A DNA stretch of 64,000 bases. Source: Saxidomus purpurata (Eukaryota; Mollusca; Bivalvia; Venerida; Veneridae). The stretch covers positions 9,244,235 to 9,308,234 of the forward strand of contig JAFMSR010000008.1 of the NCBI GenBank assembly GCA_022818135.1, read 5' to 3'. A model generated the notes under the pieces. The model did not search any database. It was not told where the DNA came from and saw only the letters and a list, made by a program, of their open reading frames with translations. Both the position numbers and the translations under genes were made by a program. Positions 50,601 to 59,548 of this stretch are shown here, in pieces (positions within the stretch are counted from its first letter, which is position 1; each line of letters begins with the position of its first letter).

Positions 50601-53566
50601 CATTTTGTTTGATTTCCATTTTGCAAACAAAATTGACAACTTGAAGGCGATATGAGAAACAAGCTGAAAAACGCATTTTATGAAAAAAGCATCACAATAT
50701 ATTTTTGTTCACCAGACGCGTTTATGAATTATGTACGATTACATGTGACTGCAATGGAATTCCGACACTACAGTTCTAGTGTAAAGTTCCGCGAACATAA
50801 TTTACATGTATAATAATTCATAAACTTACGACTGACTGCATCCTCGGTAACCAAGGCTATTCAATGACCGGAGAGAAGCGGCAGGAATTAACCGGGGGTT
50901 CCGAAGATGGACTGACTGCCGCTGCGTTTCTTTTTACCACAACCTGTACTAACGACGGGTATACCCCTATTTCGGTGGTTTTAAATGGGACTCTTCCTTT
51001 GTTATATGCGTAGCGAAGCTATTGTGAAAGTCTACACTTATATTAAGAGAGGTCACTGCTGAAATTCAAAACAACAAGCATTTTTATTGACCCTGTATTT
51101 TATGGAGACTAACATTTTGCTAGTTAATTTCTGGAAAATAATGATGGGTCAATGACTTAACTTTTTTGAAATATTAATCTTTAGTGATACACTATCAGAT
51201 CAAGGTGCTTATTGCAGAATTAGCTAGAATTTGGTATTATAAACGTTTATGTATGTGGTGTAGGTTTCAGAATGGGTAGCACTTTCTACTCTTTTCTTAT
51301 GTAGTATATTATACTTAAGGATGACAAATTATAAATAGTGGTATTTCTATCGTCATATGAATAAATATTACGCTCCTTATTATTACCCCACCCACTTTAC
51401 TAAAATTCATTTTTTCAATTTTTGATAAATGAATATTTCATGATAAAGGAGTAACAAACTTTTTCAGATATTTTGCCTACAGTTTGATTTAAACCTTTGT
51501 TTTAGAATTCAAAAATAGAAAATGGTGGTCAATGTGCATATAAGAAAGAAATTCAATAAAAACTGACAAAAAATGTGTTTTTTAGATTTCGACGAACTTT
51601 GAGATATGACGGTATATGTCTTTAACAAAGAAATTAGCTATTAATGAATTTTTATATCCTAACAATTCTTCGTGTAATACAGCTTGAATTATGTAAATAT
51701 CTTAAATGGATTTTGAGAAATGACTATTTTTGTACCCCTACCCCCAATTTTGCATATGACAAAATTTGTGAATTTAATCACCAAATGTGAGGTCAAAATA
51801 TTTTTTCTCAAAAATGTTCAATTGTTTTACACTAAAATATTCCTATTGTGCCTAAATTCACTACTGTGTAATTGTTTTTTCCAGTTAACTCGTCATTTTT
51901 GAAATATAACAAATGTAAATTTCCGGAAGTGCAAAAATCCAAAACCTAATCGTAGTGATTAAAAGACATCTCTTTTAAAGGATAATTTATCAACATTTTA
52001 AATAAAACTTACAGCAGAACTATATAATTTCTCTCGAAGTCACTTCAAAATACGCAGAGAAACCTATATTCAACCTTATTATTAAATACTGATTGTCACT
52101 TGCATTTAAATACATTAGTGAAGATCGTTCAGTAGTTTACCTAGCCTGGTCACCAGGCCCTGAAATATCTATTTTACTATACATATCTATCAGTTTTGTT
52201 CTAGAGCCAGTCTACTATCCAGCGCCTATTTCAGGATAAAACTGCCCCAGTATACAAAGCAAAATCATATAAAATAGACTGGAAATAGTGCATGAATTGT
52301 AATATATTGAAAAAACATAAATTTTATCAGACTAGTAACTAGTCTATAGTTTACCATGCGGGCTTTTGGGCGGAGCAAATTGACGACGTGAGAAAGAAGC
52401 TGGACGCTCGCACCTATCTGTCCTTGAATGGGGTGGAGTTAACCTATAAACTAGCTCTAATAATAGATTCAAAATCGCGCTTTGTTTGACGTAAGATTAT
52501 AACTGTATTGATTGCCAAGATAGCGTATGGGCAAACCAAACTGCAACGCGTTGTAATGTCAATGGTGTTACAAACCGATATATGTCCTCATCACATACAG
52601 GTATGTAACTCGTATATAACGTATTTATGTAACCTCTTTAAATCTGAATATGTAACACAAACTTACATTCATTACACGATAGTCCTTGCCAACCTGGCAT
52701 ACAAACAGATGGACACAGTCCTGTAGATTTGTTACACGGCGAATCATAACAATAACATGGATTACATTCTGGTTCAAACTGGAAATCCTCACAAGCTGGA
52801 ATATGATATGCAAAACCAAAGTCACTCTTAACGTTTTGTTTATTCACGTACAATTTTATCAATAAACTTTTACTAACTTCTACACCAAAATTAATTTGTA
52901 AGAACGAAATGATAAACACACTTATTTCCTTACCTCTATATAAACCTTTACATCTATGTTAACAAATAATCCTTTCCCTCTATATAAACAGATAATCATT
53001 TACCTCTTTATAAAAATAAAATCCTTTACCTCTATATAAACATATAATTCTTTTTCTTTATATATACATATAATCCTTTACAATGTAACTCTATATAAAC
53101 ATATAATCTAACTCTATATAAACATATAATCTTTTCCTCTAAATAAACATTTACAAATGTAACCTTTAACCTATATAAACATATAATCTAACTCTATATA
53201 AACATATAATCCTTTAACTCTACTGTATATAAATATATAATAAATATATTATCCTTTAACTTTATAATTTATAAACATATAATCCTTTAACTCTATATAA
53301 ACAGATAATAAACATATAATCCTTTAACTTTATATAAACATATGATATTTTACCTCTATATACCTCTAGCTCACAAATAGCCATACCAAATACATGATCG
53401 TCCTGGATTCGGATGTATTGAGCACTGACATTCCCAACAATTATTACAAAATGTCCCTTTGCTAGAAGATACTCGTCTTCAGTGGCACTATTTGTATAAA
53501 CAGGGTACGATGTTTCAGAATCTATAGAACTATCTCTCATAAATACATTGAACTCTTGCAGCTGAT
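25808..53566 (-). CDS. Receptor-type protein tyrosine phosphatase with FTP (fucolectin) and EGF-like ectodomain; 5' partial, 27 exons
   Basis: Twenty-seven minus-strand exons (each listed in the block entries) splice in frame to 1,176 residues plus stop. Ectodomain: second half of an FTP domain, two 8-Cys EGF-like modules, a whole FTP domain, four more EGF-like modules. Then one membrane helix, a juxtamembrane stretch, an intact PTP domain (KNRY, SDYINASFVD, QYWP, AWPD, HCSAGLGRTG) and a second, degenerate PTP domain. Role by family: dephosphorylates phosphotyrosine at the inner face of the plasma membrane; the FTP domains would bind fucose-type glycans, and the EGF string acts as stalk or ligand site. 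All ectodomain exons have phase-1 introns at both ends. The first half of FTP1 and the signal peptide were not found above 53.57 kb, so the gene is incomplete here. It resembles molluscan genes usually labelled PTPRK/PTPRT/PTPRM-like, but its ectodomain differs from the vertebrate MAM-Ig-FN3 form, so I give no symbol. Confidence 0.92.
26038..26170 (-). CDS. RPTP D2 exon with the ruined P-loop
   Basis: Acceptor TTTAAG|C, donor TTTT|GTAAGT. Encodes DTKRHGLVCVMLNEWMRVKN to VKTMRQQDRTFVSSF. The position of the catalytic Cys is at the end of the preceding exon (27135-27298) and is Ser. Confidence 0.88.
29899..30797. mobile_element. Long-palindrome DNA element (hAT-like) with 8-bp target duplication, in RPTP intron
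   Basis: It begins CACAGGTGGGTGTAGCG and ends with the inverse (one mismatch), flanked by the direct repeat GATAGAAT at 29891-29898 and 30798-30805. The inverted similarity continues inward for roughly 350 bp on each side with indels, so nearly the whole 899 bp is one imperfect palindrome. An 8-bp duplication fits the hAT superfamily; no transposase is encoded. Confidence 0.85.
31079..37601 (-). CDS. RPTP catalytic domain 1 (D1), eight exons, intact
   Basis: The exons are 37514-37601, 36430-36509, 35674-35710, 35073-35170, 32984-33106, 32260-32408, 31785-31920 and 31079-31228. In order they carry: KNRYKEV (phosphotyrosine loop); SDYINASFVD; GYEKVAKFIASQGP; DDFWKMIWQQQCSIVVML; KCLQYWP with NYMIRH-like DYMIRHLEI; HYTAWPD (general-acid loop); HCSAGLGRTG (nucleophile Cys and phosphate-binding Arg); and MVQTKEQYVYMHEAV (Q-loop). 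Every residue needed for catalysis is present, so D1 should be active. The P-loop codons are split across a GC-AG intron. Confidence 0.93.
31785..31920 (-). CDS. RPTP D1 exon with remainder of P-loop
   Basis: Acceptor ATTGTAG|T. It begins by completing the Ser codon, then AGLGRTGTFIALDNLYHQ, and ends VNMVQTK. Donor CCAAG|GTATCC. Note that the bases just before the acceptor also spell CATTGTAG, so an unspliced read would mimic HCS. Confidence 0.92.
32260..32408 (-). CDS. RPTP D1 exon with WPD loop and first part of P-loop
   Basis: Acceptor TTGAAG|ACT. Encodes TDNCREIKQYHYTAWPDK to KPIVIHC plus two bases of the next Ser. The donor is GCAG|GCAAGT. A near copy of the last 27 bp including the donor follows at once (32231-32256), with His changed to Gln; see findings. 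Confidence 0.9.
33160..33960. repeat. Degenerate minisatellite (AAGTCACTGGTTGCTAAGG-type) in RPTP intron
   Basis: About 800 bp of imperfect units of roughly 18-30 bp built on GTCACTGGTTGCTAAGGAA. Units differ in length and sequence. It fills the 3' side of the intron between exons 32984-33106 and 35073-35170. Confidence 0.85.
33985..34797 (+). repeat. Dispersed repeat with irregular internal copies, ending GACGGACGGTCGGACGACGG
   Basis: The word CAAATATCTAAG followed by a CTTGTGGTTTTA-type phrase recurs five times (about 34.09, 34.14, 34.26, 34.43 and 34.56 kb). The block ends with the ACGGACGGTCGGACGACGGACA terminal motif that I associate with dispersed molluscan repeats. No protein. Confidence 0.6.
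36766..36846 (-). repeat. tRNA-derived SINE head in RPTP intron
   Basis: On the minus strand: an A-box-like TGGCCGCTTAGCTTAAT and a B box GGTTCGATTCCCGG at tRNA spacing. Acceptor-stem ends do not pair. Confidence 0.55.
37771..38315 (-). CDS. RPTP juxtamembrane exons (38218-38315 and 37771-37940)
   Basis: Two exons spliced in phase. The first encodes an acidic/basic cytoplasmic stretch (MQKERSKQDDCDVDVEVHKD); the second runs from TRTVQQKEVEFPTDEP to KDDIKIHQIWDYIHKC and CKQFDDEFM, the wedge region in front of PTP domain 1. The sequence NTEYYAF could be a tyrosine phosphorylation site (inference). Confidence 0.85.
38714..38837 (-). CDS. RPTP exon: transmembrane helix
   Basis: Acceptor TATTTAG|GG, donor AGAAG|GTATAT. 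A short polar spacer (TDEQSGHEIGLSSR) is followed by about 23 hydrophobic residues (SLIAILCSTLLVVLVVLVIA and on) and a CRRR stop-transfer cluster, giving an outside-to-inside single pass. Confidence 0.92.
39297..39437 (-). CDS. RPTP exon: EGF-like module 6 (membrane-proximal)
   Basis: Acceptor CTCCAG|CA, donor TCTA|GTAAGA. CDFGKFGDLCVSDCGHC to CVEGYIEPRC, eight cysteines, joined directly to the transmembrane exon. Confidence 0.9.
40535..40672 (-). CDS. RPTP exon: EGF-like module 5
   Basis: Acceptor ATATAG|CT, donor GACT|GTAAGT. CDNNTFGLNCSYDCGYC to CQLGYVGHFCND, eight cysteines. Confidence 0.9.
40882..41016 (-). CDS. RPTP exon: EGF-like module 4
   Basis: Acceptor TTCTAG|AG, donor CAAT|GTATGT. 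CDDDRFGSECNETCGFC to CDSGYIGQRC, eight cysteines; likely N-glycosylation at NET, NST and NCT. Confidence 0.9.
41110..41820. repeat. Degenerate approx. 180-bp satellite-type repeat in RPTP intron
   Basis: About three and a half copies of a unit containing GTGACCTTGACCTTTGA, CGCGACACGTCGTCTT, GAACATTTGTGCCA and AAATCCTTCAATGC. The same consensus words occur in the array at 58.9-59.47 kb. Confidence 0.7.
42027..42161 (-). CDS. RPTP exon: EGF-like module 3
   Basis: Acceptor CCAAAG|AA, donor AGAAG|GTAAGT. CDDGNFGRLCNNSCHC to CQPGYQGNTC, eight cysteines, phase 1 at both ends. Confidence 0.9.
43476..43636. mobile_element. Small snap-back MITE next to the FTP2 exon
   Basis: Arms at 43476-43520 and 43592-43636 (AAGAATTGAATGTGTT… and its inverse) flank a centre that itself forms small hairpins around AGCATAGGCC/ACCTATGC. 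It ends less than 100 bp from the donor of exon 43732-43923. Confidence 0.7.
43732..43923 (-). CDS. RPTP exon: C-terminal half of FTP domain 2
   Basis: Acceptor CTAACAG|AA, donor GGAG|GTATTT. Encodes NFKSLRIFAEKHEN to RYITLKQG to LMVICELQLLEG. It completes the FTP fold begun in 46859-47083; together about 138 residues. Confidence 0.88.
44000..46858. other. RPTP intron within FTP2; no gene seen
   Basis: Lies between exons 43732-43923 and 46859-47083. No supported gene. GGTTTGATCCC at about 45.28 kb may be a decayed SINE B box. Confidence 0.4.
46859..47083 (-). CDS. RPTP exon: N-terminal half of FTP domain 2
   Basis: Acceptor TTTCAG|GT, donor TATC|GTAAGT. Contains the FTP signature elements AERAVDGD, SHCKCCA, PWFEIDLG and YIIIYGRTD. 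Family knowledge: the AVDG and C-containing loop shape the calcium/fucose pocket of fucolectins. Confidence 0.9.
47400..47840. repeat. Minisatellite of approx. 16-18 bp (TATGTCAATGAGAGACC)
   Basis: Imperfect tandem copies of TATGTCAATGAGAGACC and variants; densest at 47620-47840. Lies in the intron between EGF-like 2 and FTP2. Confidence 0.85.
48188..48325 (-). CDS. RPTP exon: EGF-like module 2
   Basis: Acceptor TTTAG|CA, donor ATAA|GTAAGA. CVDGTYGISCIENCHCQ to CVLGWKGIYCNI, eight cysteines. It splices in phase to FTP2. Confidence 0.88.
48660..52562. mobile_element. 3.9-kb element with >110-bp terminal inverted repeats in RPTP intron
   Basis: The left end reads TTGACATT, a 6-bp insertion, then ACAACGCGTTGCAGTTGGCT; the right end (about 52430-52562) is the inverse. 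Matching words run at least through AGCAATCAATACAGTT and ATCTTACGTCA to a weaker match near 48.8 kb. It occupies nearly all of the intron between exons 48188-48325 and 52667-52795. Internal open frames (one of 140 codons at 50240-50662, minus strand) show no domain I recognise, so it is either non-autonomous or of an unfamiliar kind. No target duplication could be fixed. Confidence 0.7.
52667..52795 (-). CDS. RPTP exon: EGF-like module 1
   Basis: Acceptor TTCCAG|CT, donor AAT|GTAAGT. Eight cysteines in the MEGF/scavenger-type pattern, ending CMPGWQGLSCNE. Phase 1 at both ends. Confidence 0.88.
52930..53345. repeat. Minisatellite of TATATAAACATATAATCCTT units
   Basis: About 20 imperfect copies of a 20-27-bp unit containing CTCTATATAAACATATAATC. 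It lies immediately downstream (minus-strand sense) of the FTP1 exon, ending about 10 bp from its donor. Confidence 0.88.
53354..53566 (-). CDS. RPTP exon: C-terminal half of FTP domain 1
   Basis: Acceptor TTTGCAG|AT, donor AGAG|GTAAAA. Encodes QLQEFNVFMRDS to YIRIQDD to FGMAICELEVYR, the closing strands of an FTP/F5-8C-like lectin domain (compare ICELQLLEG in FTP2). It starts with the last two bases of a codon whose first base is in an exon not found in the window. Confidence 0.85.
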
Positions 53567-53569
53567 CTG

Positions 53570-55800
53570 CAAATAAAAATTCATGCGTTTAGTACACTCA
53601 ACCGGCTTAGAAACGCAAAAGTGGCAAACTACTTATTTTAACAGTGTTATCGTGTTTCAAATTTATTCAAATTTCATATAAAACAAAAACAATGTAAAAT
53701 TGAATTCATGTAAAGATTTCAATAATTCATCGCAAAAAATGACTTACTATAAATAAAAACAATAGCGTCATTCAAATAAAAATGTTCAACAGGTGAAATC
53801 GTTGCGTTTCTAGATCGGTTAAGTGTACGTATTTTTTTCACAAAACGTGCCAATGTGGTGTTACGACACATAAACGATGCAGTTTCACCCTTTTAAACAT
53901 GCCCCTTACTATACTTAATATCGTTTTTTGAATACTTAAGTATTCTGCTTTTATAAGAGTCAATTGTTGTTGTCGAAAGGATATAGGGCCTTCTTTCCGA
54001 TCCAATCAAATGTTCCCATTTCATTCAGAAAATATTCATTTTCCGTATTGGCTCAGTATTTCACTCATTGTGTACTCATTTCAGTCAAAAGTATGACTGC
54101 AACGTCACAGAGACAAGCCCCACCCTGAATCTCTATGATTATATTTCAATGTAAAAGTATGTGTAGGGAGGGCAACAGTTACCCGAGGTGACGAATATTT
54201 CTATCTGAACCAAATGTCTCAAGATAGGAACTTTTTCTTGCATACTGTCTCTCACTTTAACAAACTTATCAAAATGATGCATTATTATATAAAACAAATG
54301 ATTATGAGATCTTGTATTCAGGGAAATGATGTCACAATATTTATAACGTTACGTCACAGGCTATTCACGAGTGTCGTCTGGCACAGCAGACCGATTTTTC
54401 CGGCATAGGTAAAATCACAGGAAGGCAAGAAACATGCAGATGATAGGTCATATTTGGCGTAGCGACTTGATAGGACGCAATTTATTTGTTCTATGGAGGA
54501 AAGATTTTGGTTACGTTTTCGAAATAATCTATGGCTTGGAGTGCTTTATCGAAAACGTAACCAAAGCATTCCCCGGAGGTGATGTGCCGGGCGGAATAAT
54601 TCACGAGGGCGAAGAAGTCGTCCGTACTAACCACTTCACCCACATGTGACAAACATGTAATAGATCTCTATATACAACAACAATCATCATCTGCAAATTC
54701 TTCATCATCTGTAAGTTATCGGCCTCAGTGCAAATATATTACTCGTTTCCACTAGCGGTTGAATAACATAAATGTTAGAGATCACTTTATATACGCTTCG
54801 TCCATGTATTCATCAATTGAGACTAGGTCTTCCGATTGTGTGCATAATTTCACATTACTGAACGCCGAAATACTATATATCAAAATAATCTGTCAGGAAA
54901 CGACATAAATACACTTTTGTGCTTCAATCATTTAGACAGGATCTTGCTTACTAGTGCAAATAGATAAACCGGCACTACTGTGTAGCCGTTCTGGTTCGTT
55001 AACTCTTAATATAGGAAAATAGCTACGTGCCAAGTTGACCCCGTGGGTGTAGTGACTACAAACCTCGAGTTCGGCTCAGAACAATGCAAGTGCAGCCGAA
55101 ACTGTACTGGGAGTTACGTGGGTATATTTACTTAAATTCTCAGTACAAGGTCACTTAACATTGTGGCTACAACCCCGAGGTTCGTACTCTAGGTATATCT
55201 GACTTACATTGTACGTCTTTTTTATCATGTGTTTTGTAACAAATTTACACAAATACATTCATACAAAAAATAAAGCAAAAAAATACAGTGATAAAATGTA
55301 GGAATTTCAATTAAAATTGTGATTTTTTTTATCACCGGTGTTTAGGTATAAACATGTTCCTTCCGCCTTTATATATATATTTTTTCTAATTGGAATTGTC
55401 AAAGGACAACCCGTTTATTAGCACAGTATATTACAATATCAAAATCCACATATAGTTAGTAAAGTACATAAACATCGTATGGTGTAATGTCCATATATCT
55501 AATGAATATCATATCAGCAAAAGTTTGTAGATAGTTCTTTTAAAAAGTTTTTTAAAAAGTGCTGTTTTCTGTTTTTATTCTCTAAATGGGTTTGTGCAAC
55601 CAATAAATCATAGTATAGTGTTCTAATCAAATGATGGAATTTCTGTCGGTGGTCATTCATGAAATACGTTTTGTAGATAAGCTATTAGACAAAGTAGTAT
55701 ATTTCCATTCTAACACGTTAATTTAAACAAAAAAATGCTTGATGGGGTACTATTTGCTGCGCTTTCATGAAGTCGCTGTCTTGAAACTTGTAGTTTTCCG
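53570..55800. other. Region upstream of the last recognised RPTP exon; no gene seen
   Basis: I searched the minus strand for the missing first half of FTP1 (AVDG, WFEIDLG-like words) and a signal peptide, and found neither. A short inverted repeat GGTTACGTTTTCGA/TCGAAAACGTAACC lies at about 54.51-54.57 kb. Confidence 0.4.
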
Positions 55801-57416
55801 TGCATTCCTTGCATTTTGTGAAATGTTGGCTGTTCTTTTTCACTCCTTAAATAAAACGCTATTCGCCTAATTTTAATTGTTTCTGAAATTGCTGGCGATA
55901 CCGAAAGTGTAGAAAATTTACTACGATTTGTTTTACATCTCGTGAATTCATTTACAACAATACCGATCCAAGCGTATCAGCGCATGCCCGCTCGTAGATG
56001 TGTTGTGAAAATTACGCGGGAGGGAATTTCAGCAGTCAAAAATAGTTCCGGGCGCCTAGCGTAATATACTTGGTAGGTATATCACGCTCAAATCCTTCTT
56101 TGCCTATATAGGAGAAATTTTCAATAGTGTTAGAATAATACTTTGATACTCTGTCATATCAATTTTATATCCTATAACTTTGTTTTCAACATTTTTAAAG
56201 GATTTTGAAATACCACATTTTCTAAAAACATCCGATATCATTAGCCAAAAGTCCGAAAGATAGCTGCAGTTTAAGAAAAAGTGATTGTAGTCTTCAACGT
56301 TATTGCAGTGGTAAACATAACGGATTCGCGTTTATCTTCCTGGTGAAAAGATTAAGATTTGTAGCAATGATATTATTTACAAGTTTATACTTAAATTGCT
56401 TAATTTTATTATCTATCATAATTTTGTTTACAACATAGTAAAATGATTCCCACTTTATGCTATATCCAAAAACATGTTCCAAATGGTTATGTAGATACGG
56501 GCGTTCACATACTCTCGTAGAAAGACGTTATAAACCCATTTATTTTTCTTTATTTAACTTTAGTAAAAATCTCAAACTGCGTTTTAACTTGTGTGTTACG
56601 CAAATCATTTGATTTCAAAATTGTTTTCCATGAGGTGGGTAATACGTTTTTCATTATAATGTTAATTTCAGACATCCAGTTTTGCTTGTGGTCAAGGTTA
56701 CGAAATATTCTATTTGCACCAATGTCCCCTGTTTCGGATAAAATATCATCTATAAAAATAATTTTACAATCTATTCAGGCTTTGAATATTACACATTTTC
56801 CTTCGTTTTGAATGTACATTTGTAACGATATCTCCAACTTACTTGCTTTTTTATTTACCGGAAAGACTCAAGTTTTCTAGTGTTAAGCTTATTATTGTGA
56901 AAATCAATCCATATGTCTAACACATTTTTATAGAAAGAAGACATAGGGAATTTAGTTAAAGGAAGAGATTTGAATGAATCTAGGTTCATGTTGAAAATCA
57001 AAAAATTATTTCCATATCGATTCAAAAAGAAAGATGGTATGACTTTCCAATTGGCGATGTCCGTTGTAATAAGATTTTTAACCCATTTTATCTTCATTGT
57101 TTTTAAAAGTATGTATATATCTATCATATCAAGACCGCCATCGAGTCTATGTCTTGTGGTGATTTTACGTCTTATTTTGTCCGTTTTCCCATTCCAGAGA
57201 AATTTTAAAAATAAAGAATTTATTTGACTAATAACTGTTTTTGGCATTTCCAAGTTTTGAATAAGATACGTTAATTTTGGCAGTACTATAGATTTAATTA
57301 CTATAATTTTACCATAAAACGTTAATTTTCTCTTGCTCCAATTTGAAAGAAGAAGCTGACATTCTAATATTTCGTTTTCCCAGTTTAATTTCTCACATCC
57401 ATGTTTATCACAAAAC

Positions 57417-58382
57417 TACGGAAGCCCAATAGTGCCACTTTGTTTTTTTTAAATGGATTTTTTTCAACATAATTGTTTTGAAAATTCAAGATACTAAGTT
57501 GAATATTCAAGATACTAAGTTGAAAATTCAACTTACTAAGTTGAATATTCAAGATACTAAGTTGAATATTCAACTTACTAAGTTGAATATTCAAGATACT
57601 TAGTTGAATATTCAAGATACTAAGTTGAAAATTCAACTTACTAAGTTGAAAATTCAACTTACTAAGTTGAAAATTCAAGATACTAAGTTGAATATTCAAC
57701 TTACTAAGTTGAAAATTCGACTTACTAAGTTGAATATTCAACTTACTAAGTTGAATATTCAAGATACTAAGTTGAATATTCAACTTACTAAGTTGAAAAT
57801 TCAAGATACTAAGTACTAAAATCAGTAACTTGAAAATTCAACTTAGTAAGTTCAATTTTCAACTTAGTAAGTTGAATTTTCAACTTAGTAAGTTGAATTT
57901 TCAACTTAGTAAGTTGAATTTTCAACTTAGTATCTTGAATATTCAAAATAGTAAGTCGAATTTTCAACTTAGTAAGTTGAATATTCAACTTAGTATCTTG
58001 AATTTTCAACTTACTAAGTTGAATTTTAAACTTAGTATCTTGAATTTTCAACTTAGTAAGTTGAATTTTCAACTTAGTATCTTGAATATTCAACTTAGTA
58101 TCTTGAATATTCAACTTAGTAAGTTGAATATTCAACTTAGTATCTTGAATATTCAACTTAGTAAGTTGAATTTTCAACTTAGTATCTTGAATATTCAACT
58201 TAGTATCTTGAATATTCAACTTAGTAAGTTGAATATTCAACTTAGTATCTTGAATATTCAACTTAGTAAGTTGAATTTTCAACTTAGTATCTTGAATATT
58301 CAACTTACTATCTTGAATTTTCAACTTAGTTATGTTGAAAAAATCAATTAAAAAAACAAAGTGGCACTTTTGGGCTTCCGTA
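57417..58382. mobile_element. MITE made of AT-rich satellite arms, with TIRs and 6-bp target duplication, inside the LINE
   Basis: The terminal inverted repeats start TACGGAAGCCCAATAGTGCC (left) and the inverse with one change (right). They are flanked by direct CAAAAC at 57411-57416 and 58383-58388. Between them lie tandem units of AAGTTGAATATTCAAGATACT type on the left (57480-57825) and their reverse complement on the right (57830-58330), so the 966-bp element is one giant hairpin. Its Lys/Gln-rich frames (LNIQLTK, LNFQLSK repeats) are artefacts of the satellite. Confidence 0.9.
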
Positions 58383-58697
58383 CAAAACGCCTCATGCTTT
58401 CACATATGTATTTATAAATTTAATCTCGAATTCCTTAGTACTTCCGTTAGCTTTGAGTTTGTCTACTCATAAGCCTTCCGTTTTAGTTTTGTTTAGTTTA
58501 AGACCATTATGTATTCCAAATTCTTCAATAATTCCTATCGCAATGGGAATTTCTGACTTATCTTTAAAAAAGAGTGGTATCATCGGCCAGTTGAGTTATT
58601 TTTAAATGTTTTATAGATTCTTTGGTTCTTACAGAAATTCCATTAATACATGGACACTGTCTAATTTTTGTCGCCAAAGTTTCAACTACAATGATAA

Positions 58698-59548
58698 CTA
58701 AATGCCCAACATGTGGAGCCGCCATATGTCAAAAGAGCTAACTCCTTACCAAGTAGAGATAGGTCAAAATACACCTAAATATTGGATGTAACATGCATGT
58801 TGTACCACAGAAAAGTGGTCTCGATTTTTCTCTACGGCTAGTAATAAAAAAGTTACAATATAAGCTATTTATAGTAACAACAAAGGGAAGTAATTCTAAA
58901 AACAAGGGTAGCCCATAGTGGTGAACATTTGTGCCAAGTAACATCAAAATCCCTCCATGCACGAAGAAGAAATCCTCCGGACAAAGATATTCTTGAATTT
59001 GACCTTTAACCTCTAAGTGTGACCTTGACCTTTGACGTATGGACCTGGTTCTTGCGCATGACACTCTATCTCATGATGGTGAACATTTGTGCCAAGTAAC
59101 ATCAAAATCCCTCCATGCATGAAGAAGAAATGCTCCGGACAAAGTCATTCTTGAATTATTCTTGTATCTGACCTTTGGCCTCTAAGTGTGACCTTGACCT
59201 TAGACCTAGGGACCTGGCTCTTGCGCATGACACTCCGTCTCATAATGGTAAACATTTGTGCCAAGTAACATCAAAATCCCTCCATGCATGAAAAAGATAT
59301 GCTCCGGACAAAGTCATTCTTGAATTTGACCTTTAACTTCCAAGTGTGACCTTGACCTTAGACCTAGGGACCTGGTTCTTGCGCATGACACTCCGTCTCA
59401 TGATGGTGAACATTTGTGCCAAGTTATTTAAGAATCCCTTGATCCATGGATAAGTTACAGCCCGGACAAGCTAAACTCGGACGGACTCACGCACATACAC
59501 CGAACCGCCATTTGGACAGCTATATCGAGCTTTCGGAAGCGGCTCGAC
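58698..59548. repeat. Satellite-bearing dispersed repeat inserted in the LINE reverse transcriptase
   Basis: Left part has AACAAAGGGAAGTAATTCTA-type unique sequence; then about 3.5 tandem copies (58.93-59.46 kb) of an approx. 160-bp unit with CTCTAAGTGTGACCTTGACC, CTTGCGCATGACACT, GAACATTTGTGCCAAGTAA and ATCCCTCCATGCA. It ends near CGGACGGACTCACGCAC…GAAGCGGCTCGAC. The RT reading resumes on either side (CPLSALIFV | VETLATKIRQ), which marks the insertion limits to within a few bases. Confidence 0.75.

Noticed and set aside
50240..50662. A 140-codon minus-strand ORF as a new gene
   Set aside because: No recognised domain and no clear start or splice context; kept only as part of the 3.9-kb inverted-repeat element.
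54434..54649. A 71-codon frame with IYGLECFIENVTKAF, at first glance reminiscent of a histone H4 segment
   Set aside because: Only a few residues match, the rest does not, and the frame has no start context; treated as chance.
57604..58351. Long open frames (up to 173 codons) with LNIQLTK / LNFQLSK repeats on both strands
   Set aside because: They arise from an AT-rich tandem repeat inside a MITE; both strands and several frames are open at once, with no domain.
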